Shown: positions 1 to 8,186 of the stretch, piece by piece
How positions within the stretch are numbered: the first letter of the stretch is position 1
Layout: each line of letters opens with the position of its first letter
Assembly (NCBI RefSeq): GCF_014358015.1
Contig: NZ_JACONV010000019.1
Location: forward strand, 1-64,000
Direction of reading: 5' to 3'
From: Pseudomonas triticifolii
Lineage (GTDB): Bacteria > Pseudomonadota > Gammaproteobacteria > Pseudomonadales > Pseudomonadaceae
DNA: 64,000 nucleotides
The notes under the pieces: generated by a model
Databases searched by the model: none
What the model was told of the DNA's origin: nothing
Seen by the model: only the letters and a program-made list of their open reading frames with translations
Program-made: the position numbers and the translations under genes

Positions 1-6
1 TCCCAC

Positions 7-254
7 AGGTTGTGGCTATTCGGTACAACCCATGTTTCTTCCACAGGTTTTAGCTATTCGGTACAACCTGTATTGCTCTCACGGGTTTTGCATTTGTTCG
101 GGCGGATCGTGTGTATTGATCGGCTGGATAAACCCGATTTTTTGTGGGAGGCGGTTTGCCGGCGAGGCGGTTTGCCAAGCGCCACATCAGTGACTGAACC
201 GACCCTGTCGCCGGCAAGCCGCCTCCCACAGGTTGTATCTACTGAGTACAACCT
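7..254. repeat. Three copies of a ~25-nt palindromic repeat
   Basis: Copies lie at 7-30, 45-69 and 230-254. Each reads AGGTTGT, a ~9-nt spacer (often GCTATTCGG), then ACAACCT, so each can fold into a short hairpin. The third copy has an 8-bp perfect stem (AGGTTGTA / TACAACCT). Copy 3 directly abuts the REP hairpin pair at 143-230. The first 238 bases hold these repeats and no gene that I can support. Confidence 0.75.
143..230. repeat. REP inverted pair (GTGGGAGGCGG type)
   Basis: The sequence TGTGGGAGGCGGTTTGCCGG at the left returns as its near-perfect reverse complement at the right end (CCGGCAAGCCGCCTCCCACA), about 50 nt apart. This is the usual Pseudomonas REP doublet. It lies beyond the 3' end of the flavin monooxygenase gene and could also act as its transcription end. 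Confidence 0.8.
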
Positions 255-1615
255 CTGTTCCCCTGCCGATACCCTGCGCCCGCGTGCTGCGGCGGGAGGC
301 GGTCGGTGCCTTGGGGGAACAGTTTCTTGCGCAGGCTGCCGTCTTCGTACGCGGTCTTGTACGACCCTCGGCGTTGCAGCTCGGGGATCACCAGATCGAT
401 GAAGTCTTCGTAGCTTTCCGGGGTGACGATGCGGGTCAGGTTGAAGCCGTCCAGGCCGGTTTCGGCGATCCACGATTCCAGCTCGTCGGCGACCTGTTCA
501 GGCGAGCCGATCACCGTGATGTAGCGGCCGCCCAGTGCGTGCTGATCGAGCAGCTTCTGGCGGGTCCAGTCATTATTTTTCAGGTTCCTGGTCGCCGACT
601 GAATCGCGTTGCTCTTCACGTATTGAATGGGCTCATCCAGTTCGTACTGCGCGAAATCAATCCCGGTAGACGCCGCAAAGTGCGCCACACCTGCTTCGGC
701 GCTGGCGTGACGGCGATACTCGGCGTATTTGTCCTGTGCCAGCGCCTGGGTCGCAGCGACGATCACGTTCAGGCCCATGAACACTTTGATGTCGTCAGGG
801 TTGCGCCCGGCCTGCACAGCGCTGGCGCGCACCTTGTCCACCTGCTCGCGGGTCGAGGCCTTGTTCTGTCCGCTGATGAATACGCACTCGGCGTTCTGCC
901 CGGCGAACTGCAAACCGCGCTCAGAACTGCCCGCCTGAAACAGCACCGGCGTGCGCTGTGGCGAGGGCTCACACAAGTGGTAGCCCTCGACCTGATAGAA
1001 CTCGCCTGCGTGCCGCACTTTGTGAACCTTGCCAGGCTGGGCGTAGATGCGTTGCTCGCGATCATTGATCACCGCATCGTCCTCCCAACTCCCTTCCCAG
1101 AGCTTGTAGAGCACCTCCAGGTACTCGTCGGCCTGGTCGTAGCGTCGGTCGTGTTCCACCTGCTCGCTCAGGCCCATGGCCCGGGCTGCGCTGTCCAGGT
1201 AACCGGTCACGATGTTCCAGCCGACCCGGCCACGGCTCAGATGATCGAGCGTGGACATGCGTCGGGCGAACAGATAAGGCGCGTCGTACGTCAGGTTGGC
1301 GGTCAGGCCGAACCCCAGGTGTTTGGTGACACCTGCCATGGCCGAGACCAGCAGCAGCGGGTCGTTGACCGGCAACTGAATCGCTTCCTTGAGCGTGACG
1401 TCCACCGAGTTCTGATAGATGTCGTACACCCCGACGATATCGGCGATGAACAGCCCGTCGAACAGGCCGCGTTCCAGCAGCTTCGCCAGATCGGTCCAGT
1501 ATTCCAGGCGGTTGAACTGTGTGGACGTATCTCGCGGGTGCGTCCACAGGCCATGGTTGATATGGCCGATGCAGTTCATGTTGAAGGCGTTGAGCAGGAT
1601 CTTCTTGCGCGCCAT
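239..1615 (-). CDS. LLM-class flavin-dependent monooxygenase (NtaA/SnaA/DszA family)
   Basis: A 458-residue TIM-barrel flavin monooxygenase of the family that uses FMNH2 from a partner reductase to oxidise organosulfur or aminopolycarboxylate substrates in the cytoplasm. The N-terminus (KKILLNAFNMNC...GLWTHPRD) and the stretch GRVGWNIVTGYLDSAARAMG near residues 130-150 are typical of the NtaA/DszA branch, and the length fits. The ATG overlaps the last base of the upstream SfnB-like stop, so the two are translationally coupled. With two SfnB paralogues upstream and a cystine-type transporter nearby, a role in scavenging sulfur from sulfones or sulfonates is likely. The exact substrate cannot be read from sequence. 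Confidence 0.88.
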   Translation of the reverse strand: MARKKILLNAFNMNCIGHINHGLWTHPRDTSTQFNRLEYWTDLAKLLERGLFDGLFIADIVGVYDIYQNSVDVTLKEAIQLPVNDPLLLVSAMAGVTKHLGFGLTANLTYDAPYLFARRMSTLDHLSRGRVGWNIVTGYLDSAARAMGLSEQVEHDRRYDQADEYLEVLYKLWEGSWEDDAVINDREQRIYAQPGKVHKVRHAGEFYQVEGYHLCEPSPQRTPVLFQAGSSERGLQFAGQNAECVFISGQNKASTREQVDKVRASAVQAGRNPDDIKVFMGLNVIVAATQALAQDKYAEYRRHASAEAGVAHFAASTGIDFAQYELDEPIQYVKSNAIQSATRNLKNNDWTRQKLLDQHALGGRYITVIGSPEQVADELESWIAETGLDGFNLTRIVTPESYEDFIDLVIPELQRRGSYKTAYEDGSLRKKLFPQGTDRLPPQHAGAGYRQGNRGCTQ

Positions 1616-2820
1616 CAGATCGTCCCCCGCAAAGGAGGGTGGGTGTCGTTGAGGTAATAGTTGCCGATGGCGTGAAATTTCCAGCGCACCGGATCGTGCA
1701 GCGTGTGTACGCGCGCATTGCGCCAGTGGCGATCCAGGCCATGTTCGGCGAGCGTCGATTGACTGCCCGCCAGTTCGAACAGCGTGCTGCCTGCCGCCAG
1801 GGAAATCTCGGTGCTGATGGCACGTGCCTCGGCCACGGCGATGGACGCGGCGGCCACGGTGTCGGCGTTGCTGTCAGCCTGAGCGCTATCCAGATACTCG
1901 CCAGCGCGTTCCAGCAAGGCCTCGGCGGCGTGCAGGCGAATGCTGAGCCTGCCGAAGCTGTGCAGGGTCAGCGGATCGTCCACGGCCTTTTCGATGCCTG
2001 AATCGATCCACGGTCGGGTGCGCGTGCGAACGAAGGTCAGCGCGTCTTCGAAGGCTGCGCGGGCGATGCCGGTGTCGATAGCCGCGTGGAGAATCTGCGC
2101 CAACGGGCCGACCGTGGTCGGGCGCTCGAAGGCGCTCTGGAAGGGCACCACGTCCTGTGGGTCTACGTACACGTTGTTGAACACCACCGAGCCGCTGCCC
2201 GTAGTGCGCTGGCCGAAACCGCTCCAGTCGTCGATGACTGTCAGGCCCGCGCTGTCGTGCGGCACGAACGCCAGTTGCTGAACCCCGTCGTCGTCGATCA
2301 CCGAGGTCGGAATGCGCTGCGCATACAGCGCGCCGGTCGCGTAGAACTTGCGCCCGTTGATGCGATAGCCGCTGCCTTCACGCTTGAGGCGTGTGGTGCG
2401 GTCGTGTGCTGTTTTGGTGCCCAGTTCGGCCAGTGCATTGCCGAAACGCTGACCCGCCAGCGCTTCGGCATATAGGCGCTTTTGCTGCTGCGGGCTGCCG
2501 TTCACGCGCAGCACCTCAAGGGCATAGAAGTGGTTCTGTGGAATCTGCCCCAGGGAGCCATCGGCTTCGGAGATCAGGGCAATGACCTTGGCCAGGGTCA
2601 CTGAAGATACGCCCGCGCCGCCGAAGGCTTTCGGCACGCTGATGCCCCAGAGCCCGGACTGACTGAACAGCGCCAGTTCGGCATGTGGCAAGCGTCGCTC
2701 GCGGTCACGCACGGCGCTTTCGGTCTTGAAGTATTCGGCCAGTTCGCGGGCGACCTGCAGAGCCTGGGCGTCATGGGTGATCAGCGCTGCGTGGTCGCGC
2801 GCCTGTGGATTGAAACTCAT
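1615..2820 (-). CDS. SfnB-family sulfur acquisition oxidoreductase, copy 1
   Basis: A 401-residue acyl-CoA-dehydrogenase-fold flavoprotein of the SfnB/DszC group, which are FMNH2-dependent monooxygenases rather than true dehydrogenases. Helical N-domain, middle beta-domain with WSGFGQRTTGSGSVVFNNVYV near residues 200-220, and a C-terminal helical bundle ending HWRNARVHTLHDPVRWKFHAIGNYYLN. The same C-terminal block occurs in the next gene, so the two are tandem paralogues. It lies 25 bp after that gene and overlaps the downstream monooxygenase by one base, giving a three-gene operon. Probable role: oxidation of a sulfone or related sulfur compound under sulfate limitation, inferred from SfnB biology. 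Confidence 0.86.
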   Translation of the reverse strand: MSFNPQARDHAALITHDAQALQVARELAEYFKTESAVRDRERRLPHAELALFSQSGLWGISVPKAFGGAGVSSVTLAKVIALISEADGSLGQIPQNHFYALEVLRVNGSPQQQKRLYAEALAGQRFGNALAELGTKTAHDRTTRLKREGSGYRINGRKFYATGALYAQRIPTSVIDDDGVQQLAFVPHDSAGLTVIDDWSGFGQRTTGSGSVVFNNVYVDPQDVVPFQSAFERPTTVGPLAQILHAAIDTGIARAAFEDALTFVRTRTRPWIDSGIEKAVDDPLTLHSFGRLSIRLHAAEALLERAGEYLDSAQADSNADTVAAASIAVAEARAISTEISLAAGSTLFELAGSQSTLAEHGLDRHWRNARVHTLHDPVRWKFHAIGNYYLNDTHPPLRGTI

Positions 2821-2845
2821 GAAAGGTGTGCTCCAGTGGTCTGGT

Positions 2846-4111
2846 TCAGATCCAGGAATGGCGGGCGGGCAGGGTGCCGTTCAAATGCCAGGTGCCGACG
2901 GCGTGGTATTTCCAGCGCACCGGATCGTGCAGCGTGTGGACACGTGCGTTGCGCCAGTGACGATCAAGGTTGAATTCGGCCAGCGTCGCTCGGCTGCCTG
3001 CCAGCTCGAACAGCTTTTCGCTGGCCTGCAACGAGACTTCGGTGGTCAGCACCTTGGCGCGCGCCACGGCAATGGACGCCAGGGCGGCAGACTGTTCGTC
3101 GATGGGCGCGGCGCTGACCTCGTCCAGAATCTGTCCTGCCTTGCGCAACAAGGCCTCAGCCGCGTGCAGTTCGAGTTTGAGCTTGCCGATATCGGCGATC
3201 ACATACAGATCGTCGCTGGCACGCTCGACCTTGGCGTCGATCCACGGCCTGGAGCGATCCCGGACAAAGGCGATGGCATCGTCGATCGCGCCGCGTGCGA
3301 TGCCTGCATCGATGGCGGCCTGAATCAGCTGCGATACGGCACCCTGAATGTTGGGCGTCAAAGACAGGCGCCAGTTGGCGACCACGTGCTCGGCCTCGAC
3401 CGGTACGCTATCGAGCAGTACGGTGCCGCTGGCCGTGGTGCGTTGGCCAAAGCCTGACCAGTCATTGACGATGCGCAGGCCCGGCGTGCCGCGTTTGACG
3501 AACGCCATGACCTGGCGGCCTTCGTCGTCCAGTGCCTTGACGGCGACCCAGTGGGCGAAGAGCGCGCCGGTGGAGTAAAACTTCTGGCCGCTGATCGCGA
3601 AGTGGTCATCGTTGGCGGTGATTCGGGCTTTAAGGTCCAGGGTGTTTTTGGTGCCGCGCTCAGGCCCGGCATTACCGATGCGCCAGCCGTCCAGCACGCT
3701 TTTGAATAGCGCTTTCTTCTGCTGTTCGCTGGCGGTGCCTTGCAGCAAATGAAGGATGCCGAACTGATTCTGCGGGATTTGTCCGAGTGCAGGATCGGCC
3801 GCCGAGATGATCCGGAACACCTCGGCAACCGTGACGAACGATACCTGTGGGCCGCCATAAGCCCGCGGGACGGAAATGCTGCCCAGCCCGCTGTGCGTGA
3901 ACTGTTCGATTTCCTGCCAGGGCAACAAGCGCTCCTGATCACGCCTGGATGCTTGAGCCTTTGCTGCCGCAGCCAGTGCATGGGCGGCAGCAATCGCTTG
4001 GGCATCATTGTGCAATACCTTGGCAGGCAACAAGCGGGGGGCAACGTCATGCTCTTGTGGAGCCTGCGCAACCCGTGTGTCATCCACAAGGGGTAGTGTG
4101 AAAGTGACCAT
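2846..4111 (-). CDS. SfnB-family sulfur acquisition oxidoreductase, copy 2
   Basis: Second SfnB/DszC-like flavoprotein, 421 residues from the ATG at 4111. That start is preferred because GAGG lies about seven bases upstream and the protein then begins MVTFTLPLVDD; a longer frame to 4159 has no comparable ribosome site. Key shared blocks are WSGFGQRTTASGTVLLDSVPV and the terminal HWRNARVHTLHDPVRWKYHAVGTWHLN. It carries about 20 more N-terminal residues than copy 1. First gene of the probable three-gene sulfur operon. Paralogous tandem copies suggest two substrates or two steps, but which is not visible. Confidence 0.86.
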   Translation of the reverse strand: MVTFTLPLVDDTRVAQAPQEHDVAPRLLPAKVLHNDAQAIAAAHALAAAAKAQASRRDQERLLPWQEIEQFTHSGLGSISVPRAYGGPQVSFVTVAEVFRIISAADPALGQIPQNQFGILHLLQGTASEQQKKALFKSVLDGWRIGNAGPERGTKNTLDLKARITANDDHFAISGQKFYSTGALFAHWVAVKALDDEGRQVMAFVKRGTPGLRIVNDWSGFGQRTTASGTVLLDSVPVEAEHVVANWRLSLTPNIQGAVSQLIQAAIDAGIARGAIDDAIAFVRDRSRPWIDAKVERASDDLYVIADIGKLKLELHAAEALLRKAGQILDEVSAAPIDEQSAALASIAVARAKVLTTEVSLQASEKLFELAGSRATLAEFNLDRHWRNARVHTLHDPVRWKYHAVGTWHLNGTLPARHSWI

Positions 4112-4471
4112 CGAAACCTCGTAGCAATAGACCGCATGGGGTGCGGCTGAATACATCACGATGTCCGGTGGTCCGGTGTATATACCCTAAGCTTGTATAA
4201 AGAATTTTAAAACGTTCATTTTGGAATAAGCATAGATTGGCAATGACGGGTCGTAAAACGCGTGCCTGTCGTTACGCTCATTGGCTTCCACTCCACTCAT
4301 TTGATGGGCCACGGGTTATAAACCCACGGTAACTTTGCGCGGTACGCTAAAACAATCCGGATTAATTCATGAGGTATTAATTAATTATTGAGTGCCAAAG
4401 AACGTTCTGCGCTGCATTCGCCGTTCAGTGGTTTTTGTCGTTATGTCAGTTGTGGGAAAACGGTCGGGTTG
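4112..4471. other. Gene-free, AT-richer spacer upstream of the sfnB operon
   Basis: This 360-bp stretch has no convincing gene. It is clearly more AT-rich than the neighbouring coding DNA (for example around 4195-4240) and must contain the promoter of the minus-strand sfnB-like operon. I looked for a sigma-54 pair with GG/GC spacing, because sfn genes are sigma-54 dependent in other Pseudomonas, and found no good match. Confidence 0.5.
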
Positions 4472-5197
4472 TCATGGCGCGATGACGCCCAAGGGCGGAA
4501 TAGTTAGTTCGCGTGGCGGTGCCCACAGTGAGTTGTTCCCGACTCGGTCGATCACGCAATACGTGACTTCAAGTTGTTGGTCGCCGGCTTCCATGATCAG
4601 CGCTGGCGGAACGACCAGGTCGATCGCTTCGCCGATATCTTCCTGGGTCAGAGGCGGCAGGTCCATGCGTAGATCGCCCCAGCGCACGGTAATTTCGTCA
4701 TGGGCCGCCATGTTCATGTAGGGCTCGATAGCCATTGGCAATCCGCCATCCAGATGCCTTTTGGTCAGGCCGCGACGCAGCACCGACGGTGCCACGTAAA
4801 GCGGCGCCAGGCCCTGATTTTCCTCCGCGTTGGGGCTGAGCAGGCGTCCCCCGGGTGGATTGAGTTTTACCCACAGCTTGCGGCACGCCGACGTCACGGG
4901 CAGTCCGCCCACTTTCATGACCCTGTAGTAAGTACGCGCCTTGCCGTTCTGTAGAAAGCTTTCAGGTACACGTAGGACGATATCCGTTCCAACGTCAGGC
5001 GGGGTTAGAATTTTTGACGCAACGTAACAGCCATCCCAGAACAGTTCGATCAGGTCGCCTTCGTCCATGTCGTCATAGGCAGTGATGTGCACGTTGAGGC
5101 TGGACGCTGCCCTGACGCCGACGCCATGCCGGCTGGCCTGCGGTACACAAGGGGCCGAGAGCTTTGCGCAGTCGTTTTTGAAAGAGGTCTGGTTCAT
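4472..5197 (-). CDS. Unknown protein with two related beta-rich modules
   Basis: A 241-residue protein I do not recognise by name. The ATG at 5197 is chosen because GGAG lies 8-11 bases upstream; the frame is open to 5242 but without such a site. No signal peptide or membrane segment is seen. Residues ~33-112 and ~152-233 look like a diverged internal duplication. Both contain a 'Y..M...D.I...W.D' strand pair, then 'DVG/DIG...I.L.VP...L..G......Y.V...GG/GN', then a Trp-rich end. The pattern suggests two Ig-like sandwich domains. It stands alone in an AT-richer island between the sfnB operon and the tcy operon, so it may be a later insertion. Function unknown. Confidence 0.7.
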   Translation of the reverse strand: MNQTSFKNDCAKLSAPCVPQASRHGVGVRAASSLNVHITAYDDMDEGDLIELFWDGCYVASKILTPPDVGTDIVLRVPESFLQNGKARTYYRVMKVGGLPVTSACRKLWVKLNPPGGRLLSPNAEENQGLAPLYVAPSVLRRGLTKRHLDGGLPMAIEPYMNMAAHDEITVRWGDLRMDLPPLTQEDIGEAIDLVVPPALIMEAGDQQLEVTYCVIDRVGNNSLWAPPRELTIPPLGVIAP

Positions 5198-5720
5198 GTC
5201 GGGTACTCCAGAATAGGGGAGGTTCAAGTAAGAATTCGTCACACGGTGTCATGTTTAATTAAAATAAGACTCAAAACAGGCAGGTGGATAAGTACCGCAA
5301 AATTCCAAGGTATGGCAAACATTACAAAGTGTCGAAATTGGAGGCTTGAAAGTTTGTCAGGTACTCAAGTGCCTTGTTTCAGGCGAGCTAATTAGCTTTG
5401 CTCGCGTGTGTCAATATACGGCTGCTGTTGAGTCGCTGTTTTCTGAAAAATTAGATGCTTCCTACAAATGATATTCGGAACCGTTTACTTGGCCGGCATC
5501 AACTGTCCTACCACAAGAAATCGATAAAGCGATGCTGTGCTCATGCTGAGCAGGTTCAGGCGAACGGGCTTATCGGAAGGCGTATTAATCGGTGCGCAGC
5601 GTCGCTATCAATGTGACGGAACGTCGTTTTCACCGTTTTATTATTTAGATCGGTTGGCGAAGTAGAGGACGTGAATCAGCGAATATCCTGATTGATCAAT
5701 CCTTTTTGAAATGTAAAACA
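5198..5720. other. Gene-free AT-rich spacer
   Basis: About 520 bp without a supportable gene between the unknown protein gene and the tcy terminator. Base composition is more AT-rich than the flanks and no REP hairpin is seen. The part next to 5197 should hold the promoter of the minus-strand unknown gene. I see no RNA gene here. Confidence 0.45.
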
Positions 5721-5749
5721 AAAAAAGGCAGCACCCGGAAGGTGCTGCC
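5721..5749 (-). terminator. Intrinsic terminator of the tcy operon
   Basis: Perfect 9-bp stem GGCAGCACC (5727-5735) / GGTGCTGCC (5741-5749) with a five-base loop. On the minus strand it is followed by a run of T (AAAAAA at 5721-5726 on the plus strand). It lies just past the 3' end of the ATPase gene at 5771. Confidence 0.9.
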
Positions 5750-5770
5750 TTTTGGAAGCAGGTCGTAGGA

Positions 5771-6514
5771 TCAGGCCCTGATTCGTTCCAGAAATTGCCG
5801 CGTCCGTTCCTCTTTGGGGTTGGCAAACAGTGCCTTGGCTTCGCCTTGCTCCACGATCACGCCCTTATCGATGAAGATCACGCGATTGGCAACCTCGCGT
5901 GCAAAGCTCATCTCATGGGTGACGATGACCATGGTGCGGTTCTCTTCAGCGAGCGCCTTTATGGTGGTCAGCACTTCGCCCACCAGTTCCGGGTCGAGTG
6001 CCGAGGTGGGTTCGTCGAACAGAATCACCTGGGGCTCCATGGCCAGCGCTCTGGCAATCGCCACACGCTGTTGCTGGCCACCAGAAAGCCTGCGAGGGTA
6101 AGCGTCTTCCTTGCCCGCCAGTCCCACTTTGGCCAACAGCTTTCGACCCAGTGCCAGTGCGCTTTCGCGAGCTACTTTCTTGACCACTACCGGGCCTTCG
6201 ATGACGTTCTCAAGCGCGGTGCGGTGTGGAAACAGATTGAAGTTCTGAAACACAAACCCGACCTGCTGACGCAACTGGCGGATAAGGCCCTGTTGCTGAT
6301 TCATGGAGCGAGTGCCGTCGATGGTGATGTCGCCAACCGTGATACTGCCGCTGGTCGGGGTTTCCAGCAGATTCAGGCACCGCAGCAAGGTCGTCTTGCC
6401 TGAGCCGCTTGGCCCGATGATGGCCACGACTTCTCCGGCTTCGATACGCAGATCGATGCCCTTGAGCACGGCATTGCCCTTGAATTCCTTGGTGAGTTTT
6501 TCAACCACGATCAT
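5771..6514 (-). CDS. tcyN: Cystine/polar amino acid ABC transporter ATP-binding protein
   Basis: A 247-residue ABC ATPase that powers import of a polar amino acid, probably L-cystine. Walker A GPSGSGKTTL near residues 34-43, Q-loop in FVFQNFNLFPH, signature LSGGQQQRVAIARAL near 140, Walker B ILFDEPTSALDPE near 160 and the switch His in VTHEMSF are all present. It lies three bases after the permease gene and closes the operon before a strong terminator. The substrate call comes from the adjacent FliY-like binding protein and D-cysteine desulfhydrase; other polar amino acids are possible. Confidence 0.9.
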   Translation of the reverse strand: MIVVEKLTKEFKGNAVLKGIDLRIEAGEVVAIIGPSGSGKTTLLRCLNLLETPTSGSITVGDITIDGTRSMNQQQGLIRQLRQQVGFVFQNFNLFPHRTALENVIEGPVVVKKVARESALALGRKLLAKVGLAGKEDAYPRRLSGGQQQRVAIARALAMEPQVILFDEPTSALDPELVGEVLTTIKALAEENRTMVIVTHEMSFAREVANRVIFIDKGVIVEQGEAKALFANPKEERTRQFLERIRA

Positions 6515-6517
6515 GCT

Positions 6518-7186
6518 TCAGGACTCCAGGTCATGCCGGTTGACCCGCGCTTCCAGCTTGTTCTGCAGGTGCGAGAGCGCCGTGGCAAGGATCCAGTAGA
6601 TCAGTGCGGCGGCCAGGTACATGGTGAAAATTTCAAAGGTACGGGCCGTGATCAACTGCGCCTGACGGAACAGCTCTGGCACCTGAATGGTGGCGGCCAG
6701 CGCCGTGTCCTTGACCAGCGAAATGAAGCTGTTGCCCAGTGGCGGCAAGGCCGTGCGGGCCGCTTGCGGCAGGATCGCACGGCGCATGGTCTGCCAGCGG
6801 GTCATGCCGATACTGGCAGCGGCTTCCCACTGACCGCGTTCTACCGAACCAATGGCCGCACGCAGGATTTCGCAGGCATAAGCGCCCATGTTCAGCGAAA
6901 AGCCGATCAGCGCTGCCGTCAGGGGATCCAGTTCGATGCCCAGTTCCGGCAGGCCGTAATAGATCATGAACAGCTGCACCAGCAGGGGCGTGCCACGGAA
7001 AAACGATACGTAGATACGCGCAATCCAGCTCAGTGGCTTGAAGCGCGACAGACGCATCAGTGCCAGACCGAAGCCCAGCAGCAAACCAAAGAACATACCG
7101 CCCAGGCTCAGGAAGACCGTGTAGTACGCGCCCTTGAGCAGAAAGGGCGCGGAATCCAGCGCGAGCTTTAGGCTCTCTTCAATCAT
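6518..7186 (-). CDS. tcyL: Cystine/polar amino acid ABC transporter permease
   Basis: A 222-residue inner-membrane permease of the His/Glu/Gln/Arg/opine family, with about five membrane segments. The conserved EAA-type loop reads GQWEAAASIGMTRWQTMRRAILPQA near residues 137-160, the ATPase contact. The protein begins MIEESLKLALDSAPFLLKGAYYTV. Its ATG overlaps the stop of the binding-protein gene by four bases (ATGA), so it is translationally coupled. YecS/TcyL is the closest family by character. Confidence 0.9.
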   Translation of the reverse strand: MIEESLKLALDSAPFLLKGAYYTVFLSLGGMFFGLLLGFGLALMRLSRFKPLSWIARIYVSFFRGTPLLVQLFMIYYGLPELGIELDPLTAALIGFSLNMGAYACEILRAAIGSVERGQWEAAASIGMTRWQTMRRAILPQAARTALPPLGNSFISLVKDTALAATIQVPELFRQAQLITARTFEIFTMYLAAALIYWILATALSHLQNKLEARVNRHDLES

Positions 7187-7983
7187 TTGGTCACGTCAGC
7201 CTTGAAGTACTTTTGCGACAGCTTGGCCAGTGTGCCGTCGGCACGCAGGTTGTCGATGGCCTTGTTGATCGCCGCCAGCAGTTCCGGCTCGCCCTTGCGC
7301 AGCGCGACGCCCGATTCCTGGCGGGAGAAGGGTTCACCGGTCACTGCCAGGGTGTCTTTGGTCTTGGCGACCAGTTCCAGTGCGGCCAGGCGATCCACCA
7401 GAATCGCGTCGATACGGCCGATACGCAGGTCCTGATATTTGGTCGGATCATCGTCGTAAGTCTTGACGATTGCGGTCGGCACATTGGCCTTTAGCCATTG
7501 CTCGTAGTTGGTGCCCAGACCCACGCCGACTTTCTTGCCGCTCAGGTCCTGCGCGGTCTTGATGCTGTCTTTGGTCTTTTCCTTGTTGATCAGCGCCTGA
7601 ATACCGGAAATGGTGTAGGGCTCAGAAAAGTCGTACTTCTTCTTGCGCTCGTCGGAGATGGTGACCTGGTTGATGACGACGTCCAGGCGCTTGGACTCCA
7701 GCGACGCGAGAATGCCATCCCATTTGGTCGGCTGAATCTTGGCCTTCACACCCAGCTCTTTGGCCAGCGCTTCGGAGAACTCGACCTCAAAGCCTGTCAG
7801 CTTGCCGTTCTCGTCCACGAAACTGAACGGCGGATACGTGCCCTCCAGGCCTACATTCAGGGTGCCGCTGTCCTTGATTTTCTGCAGTTGCTCGCCAGCC
7901 ATGGCGTGTCCAGCAATACCGGTTCCGAGCATCAGGCTCAGGGCCGAGAAGAGAAACGTGCGACGAATGGCGGAAATGTTCAT
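7183..7983 (-). CDS. tcyJ: Periplasmic cystine-binding protein (FliY/TcyJ type)
   Basis: A 266-residue solute-binding protein of cluster 3. A Sec signal peptide covers residues 1-29 (Arg-rich start, hydrophobic FLFSALSLMLGTGIAG, then AMA cleavage). The mature part opens with LQKIKDSGTLNVGLEGTYPPFSFVDENGKLTGFEV, the standard start of amino-acid binding proteins. It is the first gene of the tcyJ-tcyL-tcyN operon. Nearby D-cysteine desulfhydrase, serine acetyltransferase and sulfur oxygenases support cystine as ligand. FliY-type proteins can also bind other sulfur amino acids. Confidence 0.9.
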   Translation of the reverse strand: MNISAIRRTFLFSALSLMLGTGIAGHAMAGEQLQKIKDSGTLNVGLEGTYPPFSFVDENGKLTGFEVEFSEALAKELGVKAKIQPTKWDGILASLESKRLDVVINQVTISDERKKKYDFSEPYTISGIQALINKEKTKDSIKTAQDLSGKKVGVGLGTNYEQWLKANVPTAIVKTYDDDPTKYQDLRIGRIDAILVDRLAALELVAKTKDTLAVTGEPFSRQESGVALRKGEPELLAAINKAIDNLRADGTLAKLSQKYFKADVTK

Positions 7984-8186
7984 GCGAGCCTCTTGTTGTG
8001 TAAGTGCCGGGTTATTTTCAGACCAGGCGGACGCGACGGGGTGCTGTGAATTCAGCTTTTTTTCAGTGAGTTACGCCGGAAGCTGTGCTGCCGGGCGCCA
8101 CTATAAGGCCATCCAGTTATGAACAAAAATAACTAAAAAAGCGCGTTGCTTTCTTTTTCGGCATAACCCTAACGCTTGTCATGCCC

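Noticed and set aside
4112..4400. Possible sigma-54 promoter for the sfnB-like operon
   Set aside because: A CGTGCC near 4261 could be a -24 half, but no GC occurs at the required ten-base distance.
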